Below are positions 7,062 through 12,029 of a DNA stretch of 12,029 bases, piece by piece (within the stretch, counting starts at the first letter, position 1; each line of letters opens with the position of its first letter). The position numbers were made by a program, and so were the translations under genes. Source of the DNA: JBBQSN01 sp038213835 (GTDB lineage: Bacteria > Actinomycetota > Actinomycetes > Actinomycetales > CAWJMD01); assembly GCA_038213835.1 (NCBI GenBank), contig JBBQSN010000111.1, positions 1 through 12,029 of the forward strand, read 5' to 3'. The notes under the pieces are model-generated. The model did not search any database and was not told the DNA's origin. It was given only the letters and a program-made list of their open reading frames with translations.

Positions 7062-8150
7062 GTGCCGCAGACCGTCAAGGGTGTCATCGCCCGGAGCAAG
7101 GGTGCACCCGTCGAGATCACCGACGTGGTCGTCCCCGACCCGGGGCCGGGCGAGGCCGTGGTGGCCGTGCAGTCGTGCGGCGTGTGCCACACCGACCTGC
7201 ACTACCGCGATGGCGGCATCAACGACGAGTTCCCGTTCCTGTTGGGGCACGAGGCGGCCGGTGTCGTCGAGGCAGTGGGCGAGGGCGTCACCGACGTCGC
7301 GCCCGGCGACTTCGTCGTGCTGAACTGGCGCGCCGTCTGCGGCCAGTGCCGCGCGTGCTTGCGAGGTCGACCCTGGTACTGCTTCAGCACCCACAACGCG
7401 ACCCAGAAGATGACCCTGACCGACGGCACCGAGCTCTCGCCCGCCCTCGGCATCGGCGCGTTCGCCGAGAAGACCCTGGTGCACGGCGGCCAGTGCACCA
7501 AGGTCGACCCGTCCGCCTCGCCCGCCGCCGTCGGCCTGCTGGGGTGCGGCGTGATGGCCGGCTTCGGCGCCGCCGTCAACACCGGCAAGGTGGGCCGCGG
7601 CGACTCGGTCGCCGTGATCGGGTGCGGCGGCGTGGGCGACGCGGCTATCGCCGGCGCGCGGATCGCCGGCGCCACGACGATCGTCGCTGTCGACGTGGAC
7701 GACCGGAAGCTGGAGTGGGCCAAGGGGTTCGGCGCCACCCACACCGTCAACGCCCGCAAGGTCGACGACGTCGTCGAAGCGGTTCGCGGGTTCACCGGCG
7801 GTCATGGTGCCGACGTCGTGGTCGAAGCGGTCGGGCGTCCGGAGACCTACGAGCAGGCGTTCTACATGCGCGACCTCGCCGGCACAGTCGTGCTGGTGGG
7901 GGTGCCCACACCGGACCTGAGGATCGAGCTCCCGCTGATCGAGGTGTTCGGCCGCGGTGGCGCTCTCACGTCGTCCTGGTACGGCGACTGTCTGCCCTCG
8001 CGCGACTTCCCCATGCTGGTCGACCTGTACAAGCAGGGCCGATTCGACCTGGACGCGTTCGTCTCCGAGACGATCGGGCTGGGCGACGTCGAGCAGGCCT
8101 TCGAGAAGATGCACGCCGGCGACGTCCTGCGCTCGGTCGTGATCCTGTGA
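7062..8150 (+). CDS. mscR: S-(hydroxymethyl)mycothiol dehydrogenase (mycothiol-dependent formaldehyde dehydrogenase)
   Basis: The 362-residue medium-chain, zinc-dependent dehydrogenase oxidises the adduct of formaldehyde with mycothiol, using NAD+, to S-formylmycothiol; members also act as S-nitrosomycothiol reductase. Catalytic zinc ligands are C39 (CGVCHTDLHYRDGG), H63 with E64 (GHEAAG) and C161 (LLGCGVMAG); structural zinc is held by C93, C96, C99 and C107. The Rossmann motif is GCGGVG (187-192) with an acidic D211 after the second strand, fitting NAD over NADP. The run CHTDLHYRDGGINDEFPFL is strongly typical of the mycothiol family rather than the glutathione class III enzyme. The start is GTG 7062, preceded by GGAGG at 7052-7056; the frame is open farther upstream to 7008, but that extension lacks a ribosome site and is not family-like. 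It overlaps the next gene by 4 bp. Confidence 0.94.
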   Translation: MPQTVKGVIARSKGAPVEITDVVVPDPGPGEAVVAVQSCGVCHTDLHYRDGGINDEFPFLLGHEAAGVVEAVGEGVTDVAPGDFVVLNWRAVCGQCRACLRGRPWYCFSTHNATQKMTLTDGTELSPALGIGAFAEKTLVHGGQCTKVDPSASPAAVGLLGCGVMAGFGAAVNTGKVGRGDSVAVIGCGGVGDAAIAGARIAGATTIVAVDVDDRKLEWAKGFGATHTVNARKVDDVVEAVRGFTGGHGADVVVEAVGRPETYEQAFYMRDLAGTVVLVGVPTPDLRIELPLIEVFGRGGALTSSWYGDCLPSRDFPMLVDLYKQGRFDLDAFVSETIGLGDVEQAFEKMHAGDVLRSVVIL

Positions 8151-8776
8151 GCGTCCGGATCGAGCGGGTCATCACGTCCGGGCAGTTCAGCCTCGACGGC
8201 GGCACCTGGGACGTCGACAACAACGTGTGGGTGATTGGTGACGACACCGAGTGCGTCGTGGTGGACGCCGCCCACGACGCCCCCAAGATCCTCGAGGCGG
8301 TGGCCGGGCGCACCGTCAAGGCGGTGCTGTGCACGCACGCGCACAACGACCACGTGAACGCGGTCGACGGCCTGGTCGAGGCCACCGGCGCCCCCGTCGC
8401 GCTGCACCCGCAGGACCGGGTGCTGTGGGACATGGAGCACCCGGACCGGGCGCCGGCCACCGAGCTCGCGCACGGCGACGTGCTCTGCGTCGCGGGCACC
8501 GAGCTGCACGTGCTGCACACGCCGGGGCACGCCCCGGGGGCGGTGTGCTTCTACGCGCCCGCCCTGTCGGCGGTGTTCACCGGCGACACCCTTTTCCAGG
8601 GCGGCCCTGGCGCTACCGGCCGTTCGTACAGCGACTTCCCGACGATCCTGCAGTCGATCCGGCACCGGCTGCTCGTGCTGCCGGCCGAGACCCGGGTCCT
8701 CACCGGCCACGGCGACGAGACCACGATCGGGGACGAGGCGCCGCACCTGCAGGAGTGGATCGACCGGGGCAGCTGA
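8147..8776 (+). CDS. Metallo-beta-lactamase-fold hydrolase, probable S-formylmycothiol hydrolase
   Basis: The 209-residue protein starts at GTG 8147 inside the mscR stop (GTGA), so translation is probably coupled. It has the glyoxalase II-type metal site: THAHNDH (63-69), H128 in HTPGHAPG, D147 in FTGDTLFQGGPG, and H188 in TGHGDETTIG. The opening (VRIERVITSGQFSLDGGTWD) and the GGPGATGRSYSDFPTIL stretch are typical of the MBL protein that sits beside mscR in mycobacteria (the Rv2260 neighbour of Rv2259). The inferred job is hydrolysis of S-formylmycothiol to formate and mycothiol, completing formaldehyde detoxification in the cytoplasm. The fold and metal ligands are seen directly. The substrate is inferred from gene order, and other mycothiol thioesters, such as those from methylglyoxal, remain possible. 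Confidence 0.9.
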   Translation: MSVRIERVITSGQFSLDGGTWDVDNNVWVIGDDTECVVVDAAHDAPKILEAVAGRTVKAVLCTHAHNDHVNAVDGLVEATGAPVALHPQDRVLWDMEHPDRAPATELAHGDVLCVAGTELHVLHTPGHAPGAVCFYAPALSAVFTGDTLFQGGPGATGRSYSDFPTILQSIRHRLLVLPAETRVLTGHGDETTIGDEAPHLQEWIDRGS

Positions 8777-8791
8777 CCTCGTCGAAGGCCC

Positions 8792-9808
8792 TCAACCCAG
8801 CGGATCCGCCAGGTACCGGCCACGGGCGAGCAGTGCGTCCACCACCTCCACGGCCCGTCGCAGGCGTTGCTGCGCAGGGCCGTCCAGCTCCACCCACGGG
8901 GCCGGCTGGGCCGCGAGCACCTCGCGGAACCGACCCGTCATCCACCCGCGCAGGTGCTCGCCGTCGCGCATGCCGTCCTGCACGAACGGGATCTGGTCGC
9001 CGGTGAGCAGGTAGAGGTCCGGCACGCGCTGCTTCGCCAGCTTCTCGACCGAGGACGACGCCGACCCGAGGTACCGCTCGTGCCAGACCGTCGTCGCCAG
9101 CACGTCGGTGTCGCACACCAGCAGCGGCCGCGGCGCGAGCCGTGCGGCCTCGTCCTCCTTCCTGGCCTGCTCGCGGGCCATGAGATCGAATTCGGCTGTG
9201 TGCCAGGGTGCCTCGAGCCCGCCTGGACGGACCTCGCTCCACTCACGGCCGAACTCGGGCACCCACGAGGTGGCGTAGTGCTCGGCGAGATCCGTCACCA
9301 GCGTCGTCGTCCCGGTCGACTCCGCCCCGATCACCACCACGCGGTGGACGAACCACGCCCGAACCGGCGCGGGCAGCGCCCACCAGTGCCCGGCGACGTC
9401 GGCGCGCACCGCCGTCCCCGAGACCGGGGTGGCGGCACGTCCGGGGTCGACCTGCACCCACGCGGCACCGAGCCGGCGAGCCAGCTCCGCCCCGTAGTCG
9501 TCGGAGGTGAACACGGCGTCGACCGGAATGTCGAGCAGCTCCTCGATGAGCGGCATGTGGGCGTCCCACGCTGCGACAGAGCTGAAGTCGACCACCGCGT
9601 CGTCCATCGCGGCGACGACACGGACATCGGGGTGCTCCTCGCTCACCCACCCCGCCCGGACCTCGAGCGGCACCGACTCCACCGACGAGGCGAGCACCTC
9701 GACCGTGACGCGGTCGCAGCGCGCGGCGGCGGCCCGGATCAGCGCCTGGTGCCCGGCGTGCAGCGGATAGAACTTCCCGAGCACGAGGCCGTGCCGGAAC
9801 CTGTTCAC
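8792..9808 (-). CDS. nadR: NadR: bifunctional NMN adenylyltransferase / ribosylnicotinamide kinase
   Basis: The 338-residue protein starts at GTG 9806-9808, overlapping the pnuC stop by 4 bp. Residues 1-150 form the nucleotidyltransferase domain, with GKFYPLHAGH (11-20) carrying the HxGH-type active site and VSGTAVR (129-135) the second ATP motif. Residues 156-338 form the P-loop kinase domain (VVVIGAESTGTTTLV, then VCDTDVLATTVW at 231-242 and LYLLTGDQIPFVQDG). The enzyme phosphorylates nicotinamide riboside to NMN, then adenylates NMN to NAD. The E. coli N-terminal DNA-binding domain is absent, so it is an enzyme only. Odd feature: the P-loop reads GAESTGTTT (161-169), with Thr167 where Lys is standard; this may be a lineage trait. 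It lies 15 bp from the convergent hydrolase gene, with no terminator visible between them. Confidence 0.9.
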   Translation of the reverse strand: MNRFRHGLVLGKFYPLHAGHQALIRAAAARCDRVTVEVLASSVESVPLEVRAGWVSEEHPDVRVVAAMDDAVVDFSSVAAWDAHMPLIEELLDIPVDAVFTSDDYGAELARRLGAAWVQVDPGRAATPVSGTAVRADVAGHWWALPAPVRAWFVHRVVVIGAESTGTTTLVTDLAEHYATSWVPEFGREWSEVRPGGLEAPWHTAEFDLMAREQARKEDEAARLAPRPLLVCDTDVLATTVWHERYLGSASSSVEKLAKQRVPDLYLLTGDQIPFVQDGMRDGEHLRGWMTGRFREVLAAQPAPWVELDGPAQQRLRRAVEVVDALLARGRYLADPLG

Positions 9809-10425
9809 GATCGGGCCGGCTCGGGTGCGGCCTGCGGCGCCATGGGCACCGCATCGGCGCGCATCGAGGCTCTCCACTCCACCAGCCCGCGGACGCAGAG
9901 CACGATGAACAGCAGGTAGAGCGATGCGGTGAGGTACAGCCCCTTGTAGGCGAACAGAGCGATGTAGACGACGTCGACGACGATCCAGACCCACCAGCTC
10001 CCGATCCACTTGCGGTTCAGCATCAGCTGCGCGATGAGCGACATCGACGTCGTGAACGCGTCGGCCACCGCGACCGTCGAGTCGGTGTAGGTGGTCAGCA
10101 CCCACGTGAGCAGCACCGTCCCGGCGACCAGGCCGAGTGCCAGGGCCGGCAGCGCCGCGCGCGGTGTCCGTGTCACCGTCAGGGTGCTGCGCTGCGGACC
10201 GCCTCGCAGCCACCAGTGCCAGCCGAGCAGCCCCAGCCCGATGTAGACCACCTGCAGCCCGGCGTCGGCGTACAAGCCCGCCTGCGTGAACAGCACGATG
10301 AAGGAGGCGTTGTTGGCGATCCCCACGGGGAACGTCCACACGTTCTGGCGCACCACGAGCCACACGCACAGCGCGCCGGTGGCGAACCCGGCCACCTCGG
10401 TCCACGACATCATCCAGCCGTCCAC
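9805..10425 (-). CDS. pnuC: Nicotinamide riboside transporter, PnuC family
   Basis: The 206-residue membrane protein has about seven hydrophobic segments and the PnuC sequence pattern: NVWTFPVGIANNASFIVLF (28-46), LQVVYIGLGLLGWHWW (57-72), AFTTSMSLIAQLMLNRKW (123-140), and a C-terminal WVWIVVDVVYIALFAYKGLY (145-164). Conserved Trp, Gln and Asn residues in these blocks line the substrate path in known structures. PnuC carries vitamin B3 ribosides by facilitated diffusion, with trapping by phosphorylation; the overlapping nadR supplies that kinase, which favours nicotinamide riboside as substrate. The start is GTG 10423-10425, with GAGGAG about 5 bases upstream. The last ~20 residues are a Pro/Ala-rich tail. 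A palindrome-bearing promoter lies just upstream. Confidence 0.92.
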   Translation of the reverse strand: MDGWMMSWTEVAGFATGALCVWLVVRQNVWTFPVGIANNASFIVLFTQAGLYADAGLQVVYIGLGLLGWHWWLRGGPQRSTLTVTRTPRAALPALALGLVAGTVLLTWVLTTYTDSTVAVADAFTTSMSLIAQLMLNRKWIGSWWVWIVVDVVYIALFAYKGLYLTASLYLLFIVLCVRGLVEWRASMRADAVPMAPQAAPEPARS

Positions 10426-10456
10426 GATCGCTCCTCACGGCAACTGTTGTTGGAGC

Positions 10457-10487
10457 GACTGTAAACGCTGGTTCCGATAAAAGTCAA
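10457..10487 (-). promoter_or_regulatory. pnuC-nadR promoter overlapped by an imperfect palindrome
   Basis: On the minus strand TTGACT (10482-10487) and TACAGT (10458-10463), 18 bp apart, make a fair sigma-70-type promoter about 33 bp before the pnuC GTG. A 29-bp imperfect inverted repeat (10457-10485) covers it: the outer GACT/AGTC arms match fully, with three further matched pairs inside. This patch is clearly more AT-rich than its surroundings. The layout fits a repressor that controls vitamin uptake (NrtR or NiaR type), but I cannot match it to a known motif with certainty. Confidence 0.45.
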
Positions 10488-10495
10488 CCTGACGA

Positions 10496-11263
10496 TCATG
10501 GCCGGGTGCGGGACGAGCCGAGCCGCACCCAGCTCGCGAGGCAGCCCACGAGGAGGGCCAGGCCGGCGACCACCAGGCCGCCGACGGCCACGGCGAGCAC
10601 AGGGACCAGGGCCGCCACGGTGGTGCCGATCGCCGCCACGACCACGCAGCCGAACCACAGCGACGCCAGCCACGACGACCGCAGCACCCGCCAGAGCACG
10701 ACCCGCAGGTCGCCCGCGAGCGTGCTGACGGTGCGCCGGGTCCACCAGACCAGGAGCGCCACCCCGAGCACCCACACGACGGCCGCAGCGACCTGGACCT
10801 GGGCCGAGACCAGGATCCGGACCAGGAACCAGACGGCCCACATGCCGAGGTGCGTGCGCTGGATCCAGCGCAGCACCACTCCCTCGAGGTTCTGGCGCGC
10901 GACCCCGAGTCCCGGGTCGTCCTTGAGGGTCGAGGCGAAGCCGGCGGCAGCCTCGCCGTAGCTGCCGCTGTTGAACCGGACGACGCCGAGGTCGTGCCGC
11001 GCCCCGGTGTGCTGCGGGTCGAGCCGCAGCGCCTCGAGCAGCGCGCGCTCGGCGACCATGTCGGCGCTATGCCGGCGGGTGATCCCGCCCGGCCGGAAGC
11101 GCTGTTGCGCCGCGAGCGTCTCCGGGTCGAGCCCCATCGAGTTGAGCGTGAACAGCTGCCGGATCTTGTCGTCGGTGCTGAGCCGCGCCATGGCGCTGCG
11201 CACCCAGGCGATGGCGTCGGCATCGAGATTGAACGGCGCTGCGGCCCACTGGTCGTCGCGCAT
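10496..11263 (-). CDS. Hybrid frame: GH3-like N-terminus joined to an actinobacterial TPR/four-helix membrane protein
   Basis: The 255-codon frame starts at ATG 11261-11263 with GGAGG at 11267-11271. Residues 1-63 (for example PFNLDADAIAWV, DDKIRQLFTLNSMGLDP, RFRPGGITR) resemble the start of family 3 glycoside hydrolases. From about residue 70 the character changes to TPR helices (AERALLEALRLDPQHTGARH, DLGVVRFNSGSYGEAAAGF), then four membrane segments at about 139-157, 158-176, 198-218 and 220-245, and a short basic tail. The second part matches a Nocardioidaceae-type protein whose normal form has several more N-terminal TPR units. Third-position A/T codons (AAT, GAT, CAA, CAT) occur in the first part and almost vanish in the second. 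The natural TPR gene is therefore probably truncated here, and the fused protein is probably not real. Function of the TPR/membrane protein is unknown. Confidence refers to a coding frame being present. Confidence 0.6.
   Translation of the reverse strand: MRDDQWAAAPFNLDADAIAWVRSAMARLSTDDKIRQLFTLNSMGLDPETLAAQQRFRPGGITRRHSADMVAERALLEALRLDPQHTGARHDLGVVRFNSGSYGEAAAGFASTLKDDPGLGVARQNLEGVVLRWIQRTHLGMWAVWFLVRILVSAQVQVAAAVVWVLGVALLVWWTRRTVSTLAGDLRVVLWRVLRSSWLASLWFGCVVVAAIGTTVAALVPVLAVAVGGLVVAGLALLVGCLASWVRLGSSRTRP
11030..11080. other. Probable chimeric junction between actinobacterial and alphaproteobacterial DNA
   Basis: Left of this interval all genes are actinobacterial in type with extreme GC third positions; right of it the genes are alphaproteobacterial in type. 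Two hand-counted 60-base lines illustrate the change: 10561-10620 has 49 G/C and 11881-11940 has 34. The exact breakpoint is hidden because the frame stays open across it; it lies between the GGITR codons (about 11,075) and the TPR helix beginning AERALLEAL (about 11,053 to 11,030). No insertion sequence, att site or tRNA is seen at the boundary. Confidence 0.6.
11075..11263 (-). CDS. Glycoside hydrolase family 3-like N-terminal fragment
   Basis: This is the 63-codon first part of the hybrid frame, listed separately because it probably belongs to a different gene. It has the opening layout of GH3 beta-glucosidase-like enzymes: an initial PFNLDADAIAWV stretch, a helix, DDKIRQLFTL (31-40) matching the early 'DEKIGQL' element, and FRPGGITR (56-63). 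The catalytic residues of GH3 lie far downstream and are not present. It begins 47 bp after the first thioredoxin stop, on the same strand, so in its native genome the two could be co-transcribed. The assignment rests on motif resemblance over a short piece. Confidence 0.5.
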
Positions 11264-11310
11264 GAATCCTCCGCTTTTGAAGGAGCGTACGCTGCTTTAT
11301 GGCGCTGCCG

Positions 11311-11643
11311 CTAGGCGTGGCTCTCGAGCCACTTGACCAGCTGCACGCGCGACTGCCCGGCGCCGACCTTCATGTCGATCGGCTGGCCGTCCTTGAACAC
11401 GATCAGCGTCGGCATGGCGCGGACATTGTAGGTGACGACGGTCGAGGGATTGGTCTCGACGTCGAGCTTGACGATCTTCACCCGGCCGGCCAGTTCAACC
11501 GAGAGGTCGTCGAGGATCGGGTCCATCGCCTTGCACGGCGGACACCATTCGGCCCAGAAATCGACCAGCACCGGCTCCTTGGCGTCGAGCACTTCGCTGC
11601 TGAAAGTCGCGTCCGAAACCAGGTGACCCACTTCGCTCTCCAT
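11311..11643 (-). CDS. Thioredoxin with a CPPC active site
   Basis: This is a complete 110-residue single-domain thioredoxin starting at ATG 11641-11643. It has the buried D28, the active site W33-C34-P35-P36-C37, cis-proline P78 (VRAMPTLIVF), and the usual terminal helix (VQLVKWLES). It is cytoplasmic, with no signal peptide. The active site is unusual in having Pro at the first X position: bacterial TrxA has CGPC, while WCPPC is known from some plant h-type thioredoxins. That position tunes redox potential and partner choice. It resembles the downstream-edge thioredoxin along its whole length (shared VKIVKL, NPST, and MK(V/I)GAG), so the two look like tandem paralogues. The upstream ribosome site is weak, and a 5-bp inverted repeat (ATCGG/CCGAT, 11642-11657) covers the start codon. 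Confidence 0.92.
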   Translation of the reverse strand: MESEVGHLVSDATFSSEVLDAKEPVLVDFWAEWCPPCKAMDPILDDLSVELAGRVKIVKLDVETNPSTVVTYNVRAMPTLIVFKDGQPIDMKVGAGQSRVQLVKWLESHA

Positions 11644-11716
11644 CGGTAGTTGCCGATGAACCTAGCGCGAGTCGACCTGCGCCGGAAGGCACCCGGTTCT
11701 AAACTCGGCCGTGCGG

Positions 11717-11750
11717 ACAAACAAAAACGCCGTCGGGCGAACCGGCGGCG
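11717..11750 (-). terminator. Intrinsic terminator after the second thioredoxin gene
   Basis: On the minus strand a stem CGCCG-c-CGG / CCG-a-CGGCG (11728-11750, eight pairs around one mismatch, five-base loop) is followed at once by the U-rich run TTTTTGTTTGT (11727-11717). It starts 22 bp after the stop of the thioredoxin at the right edge. A terminator with a strong U-run is unlike the hairpin-only ends in the left part of the window and fits the different origin of this segment. It also implies that the CPPC thioredoxin has its own promoter. Confidence 0.82.
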
Positions 11751-11772
11751 CTTTGAATAAGCTTCGAAGGCG

Positions 11773-12029
11773 TCAGGCGCTGCGGAGCTGCGTCTCGGGG
11801 TCGGCGTAGCTGGTCAGCCACTTCGACAGGCCGGCCTTGGGCGTACCCGCGCCGATCTTCATGTCAGCGGCTTCGCCGTCCTTGAACAGGATCATCGTCG
11901 GGATCGAGCGCACACCGTACTTGACGGTGGTCGAGGGATTCTCGTCAACGTTCAGCTTGACGATCTTTACCCGGCCCTGGAGCTCGGTGGAGAGCTCTTC
12001 GAGCACCGGCGCAATGGCACGGCAGGGGC
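11773..12029 (-). CDS. trxA: Thioredoxin, C-terminal part (5' end beyond the window)
   Basis: The minus-strand frame is open from the window end to TGA 11773-11775. It begins within the active site: a partial codon ending in GC (compatible with Gly), then PCRAIAPVLEEL, so the motif is most likely CGPC. It continues KIVKLNVDENPSTTVKYGVR, then the cis-proline segment SIPTMILFKDGE, then MKIGAG and the final helix GLSKWLTSY, ending in a short polar tail. About 85 residues are present of an expected ~110-120. KYGVRSIPTMILFKDGE is the wording typical of alphaproteobacterial, especially sphingomonad, TrxA; in that group trxA commonly follows addA, which could be tested just outside the window. It is the general cytoplasmic disulfide reductase, recycled by thioredoxin reductase. 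Confidence 0.9.
   Translation of the reverse strand, partial: PCRAIAPVLEELSTELQGRVKIVKLNVDENPSTTVKYGVRSIPTMILFKDGEAADMKIGAGTPKAGLSKWLTSYADPETQLRSA

Noticed and set aside
10496..11263. A new kind of GH3-TPR-membrane fusion protein
   Set aside because: The GH3 part has no catalytic residues, the TPR part is N-terminally truncated, and composition changes at the joint. A contig chimera explains this better than a new architecture.
1..12029. CRISPR arrays, insertion sequences, integrase genes, toxin-antitoxin or defence genes
   Set aside because: No repeat-spacer pattern, transposase or recombinase motif, or paired small toxin-antitoxin frames were found on either strand. Apart from the junction and the DUF222 fragment, the content is housekeeping and metabolic.

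Overview
Most of the window (about 1 to 11,040) is very GC-rich DNA that reads as an actinobacterium, most likely Nocardioidaceae or a close relative. The reasons are GC-saturated third codon positions, frequent GTG starts, a DUF222/HNH-type gene start, a cysS-rlmB-DUF402 gene string, a mycothiol-dependent formaldehyde dehydrogenase (mycothiol is an actinobacterial thiol), and a fused nadR beside pnuC. The last ~950 bp (about 11,080 to 12,029) look different: lower GC and two thioredoxin genes of alphaproteobacterial (sphingomonad-like) type. The change falls inside one open frame, whose first ~63 codons resemble the start of a family 3 glycoside hydrolase and whose remainder is an actinobacterial TPR/membrane protein. 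I read this as a chimeric contig junction or, less likely, a real recombination point.

Layout. 1-278 (minus): 5' end of a DUF222/HNH-endonuclease-like gene, broken by a one-base frameshift and cut by the window edge. 279-569: gene-free, with two DnaA-box-like 9-mers 30 bp apart and a GC-rich hairpin. 570-3530 (minus): cysS, then rlmB, then a DUF402 gene, overlapping by 1 and 8 bp; this is a translation operon (cysteinyl-tRNA synthetase, 23S rRNA 2'-O-methyltransferase, unknown partner). 3664-6978 (plus, divergent): a MacB/LolD-type ABC ATPase and a two-module FtsX-like permease, 3 bp apart. 7062-8776 (plus): mscR (S-(hydroxymethyl)mycothiol dehydrogenase) and a metallo-beta-lactamase-fold hydrolase overlapping by 4 bp, a formaldehyde detoxification pair. 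8792-10425 (minus, convergent): pnuC then nadR overlapping by 4 bp, for uptake of nicotinamide riboside and its conversion to NAD. An imperfect palindrome overlaps a likely promoter upstream of pnuC. 10496-11263 (minus): the hybrid frame. 11311-12029 (minus): two tandem thioredoxins with a clear intrinsic terminator between them.

I see no new multi-gene defence, mobile or RNA system here. The most informative observations are the probable chimeric junction, the frameshifted DUF222 gene, a NadR whose kinase P-loop lacks the usual lysine, the palindrome over the pnuC-nadR promoter, and a thioredoxin with a CPPC active site.
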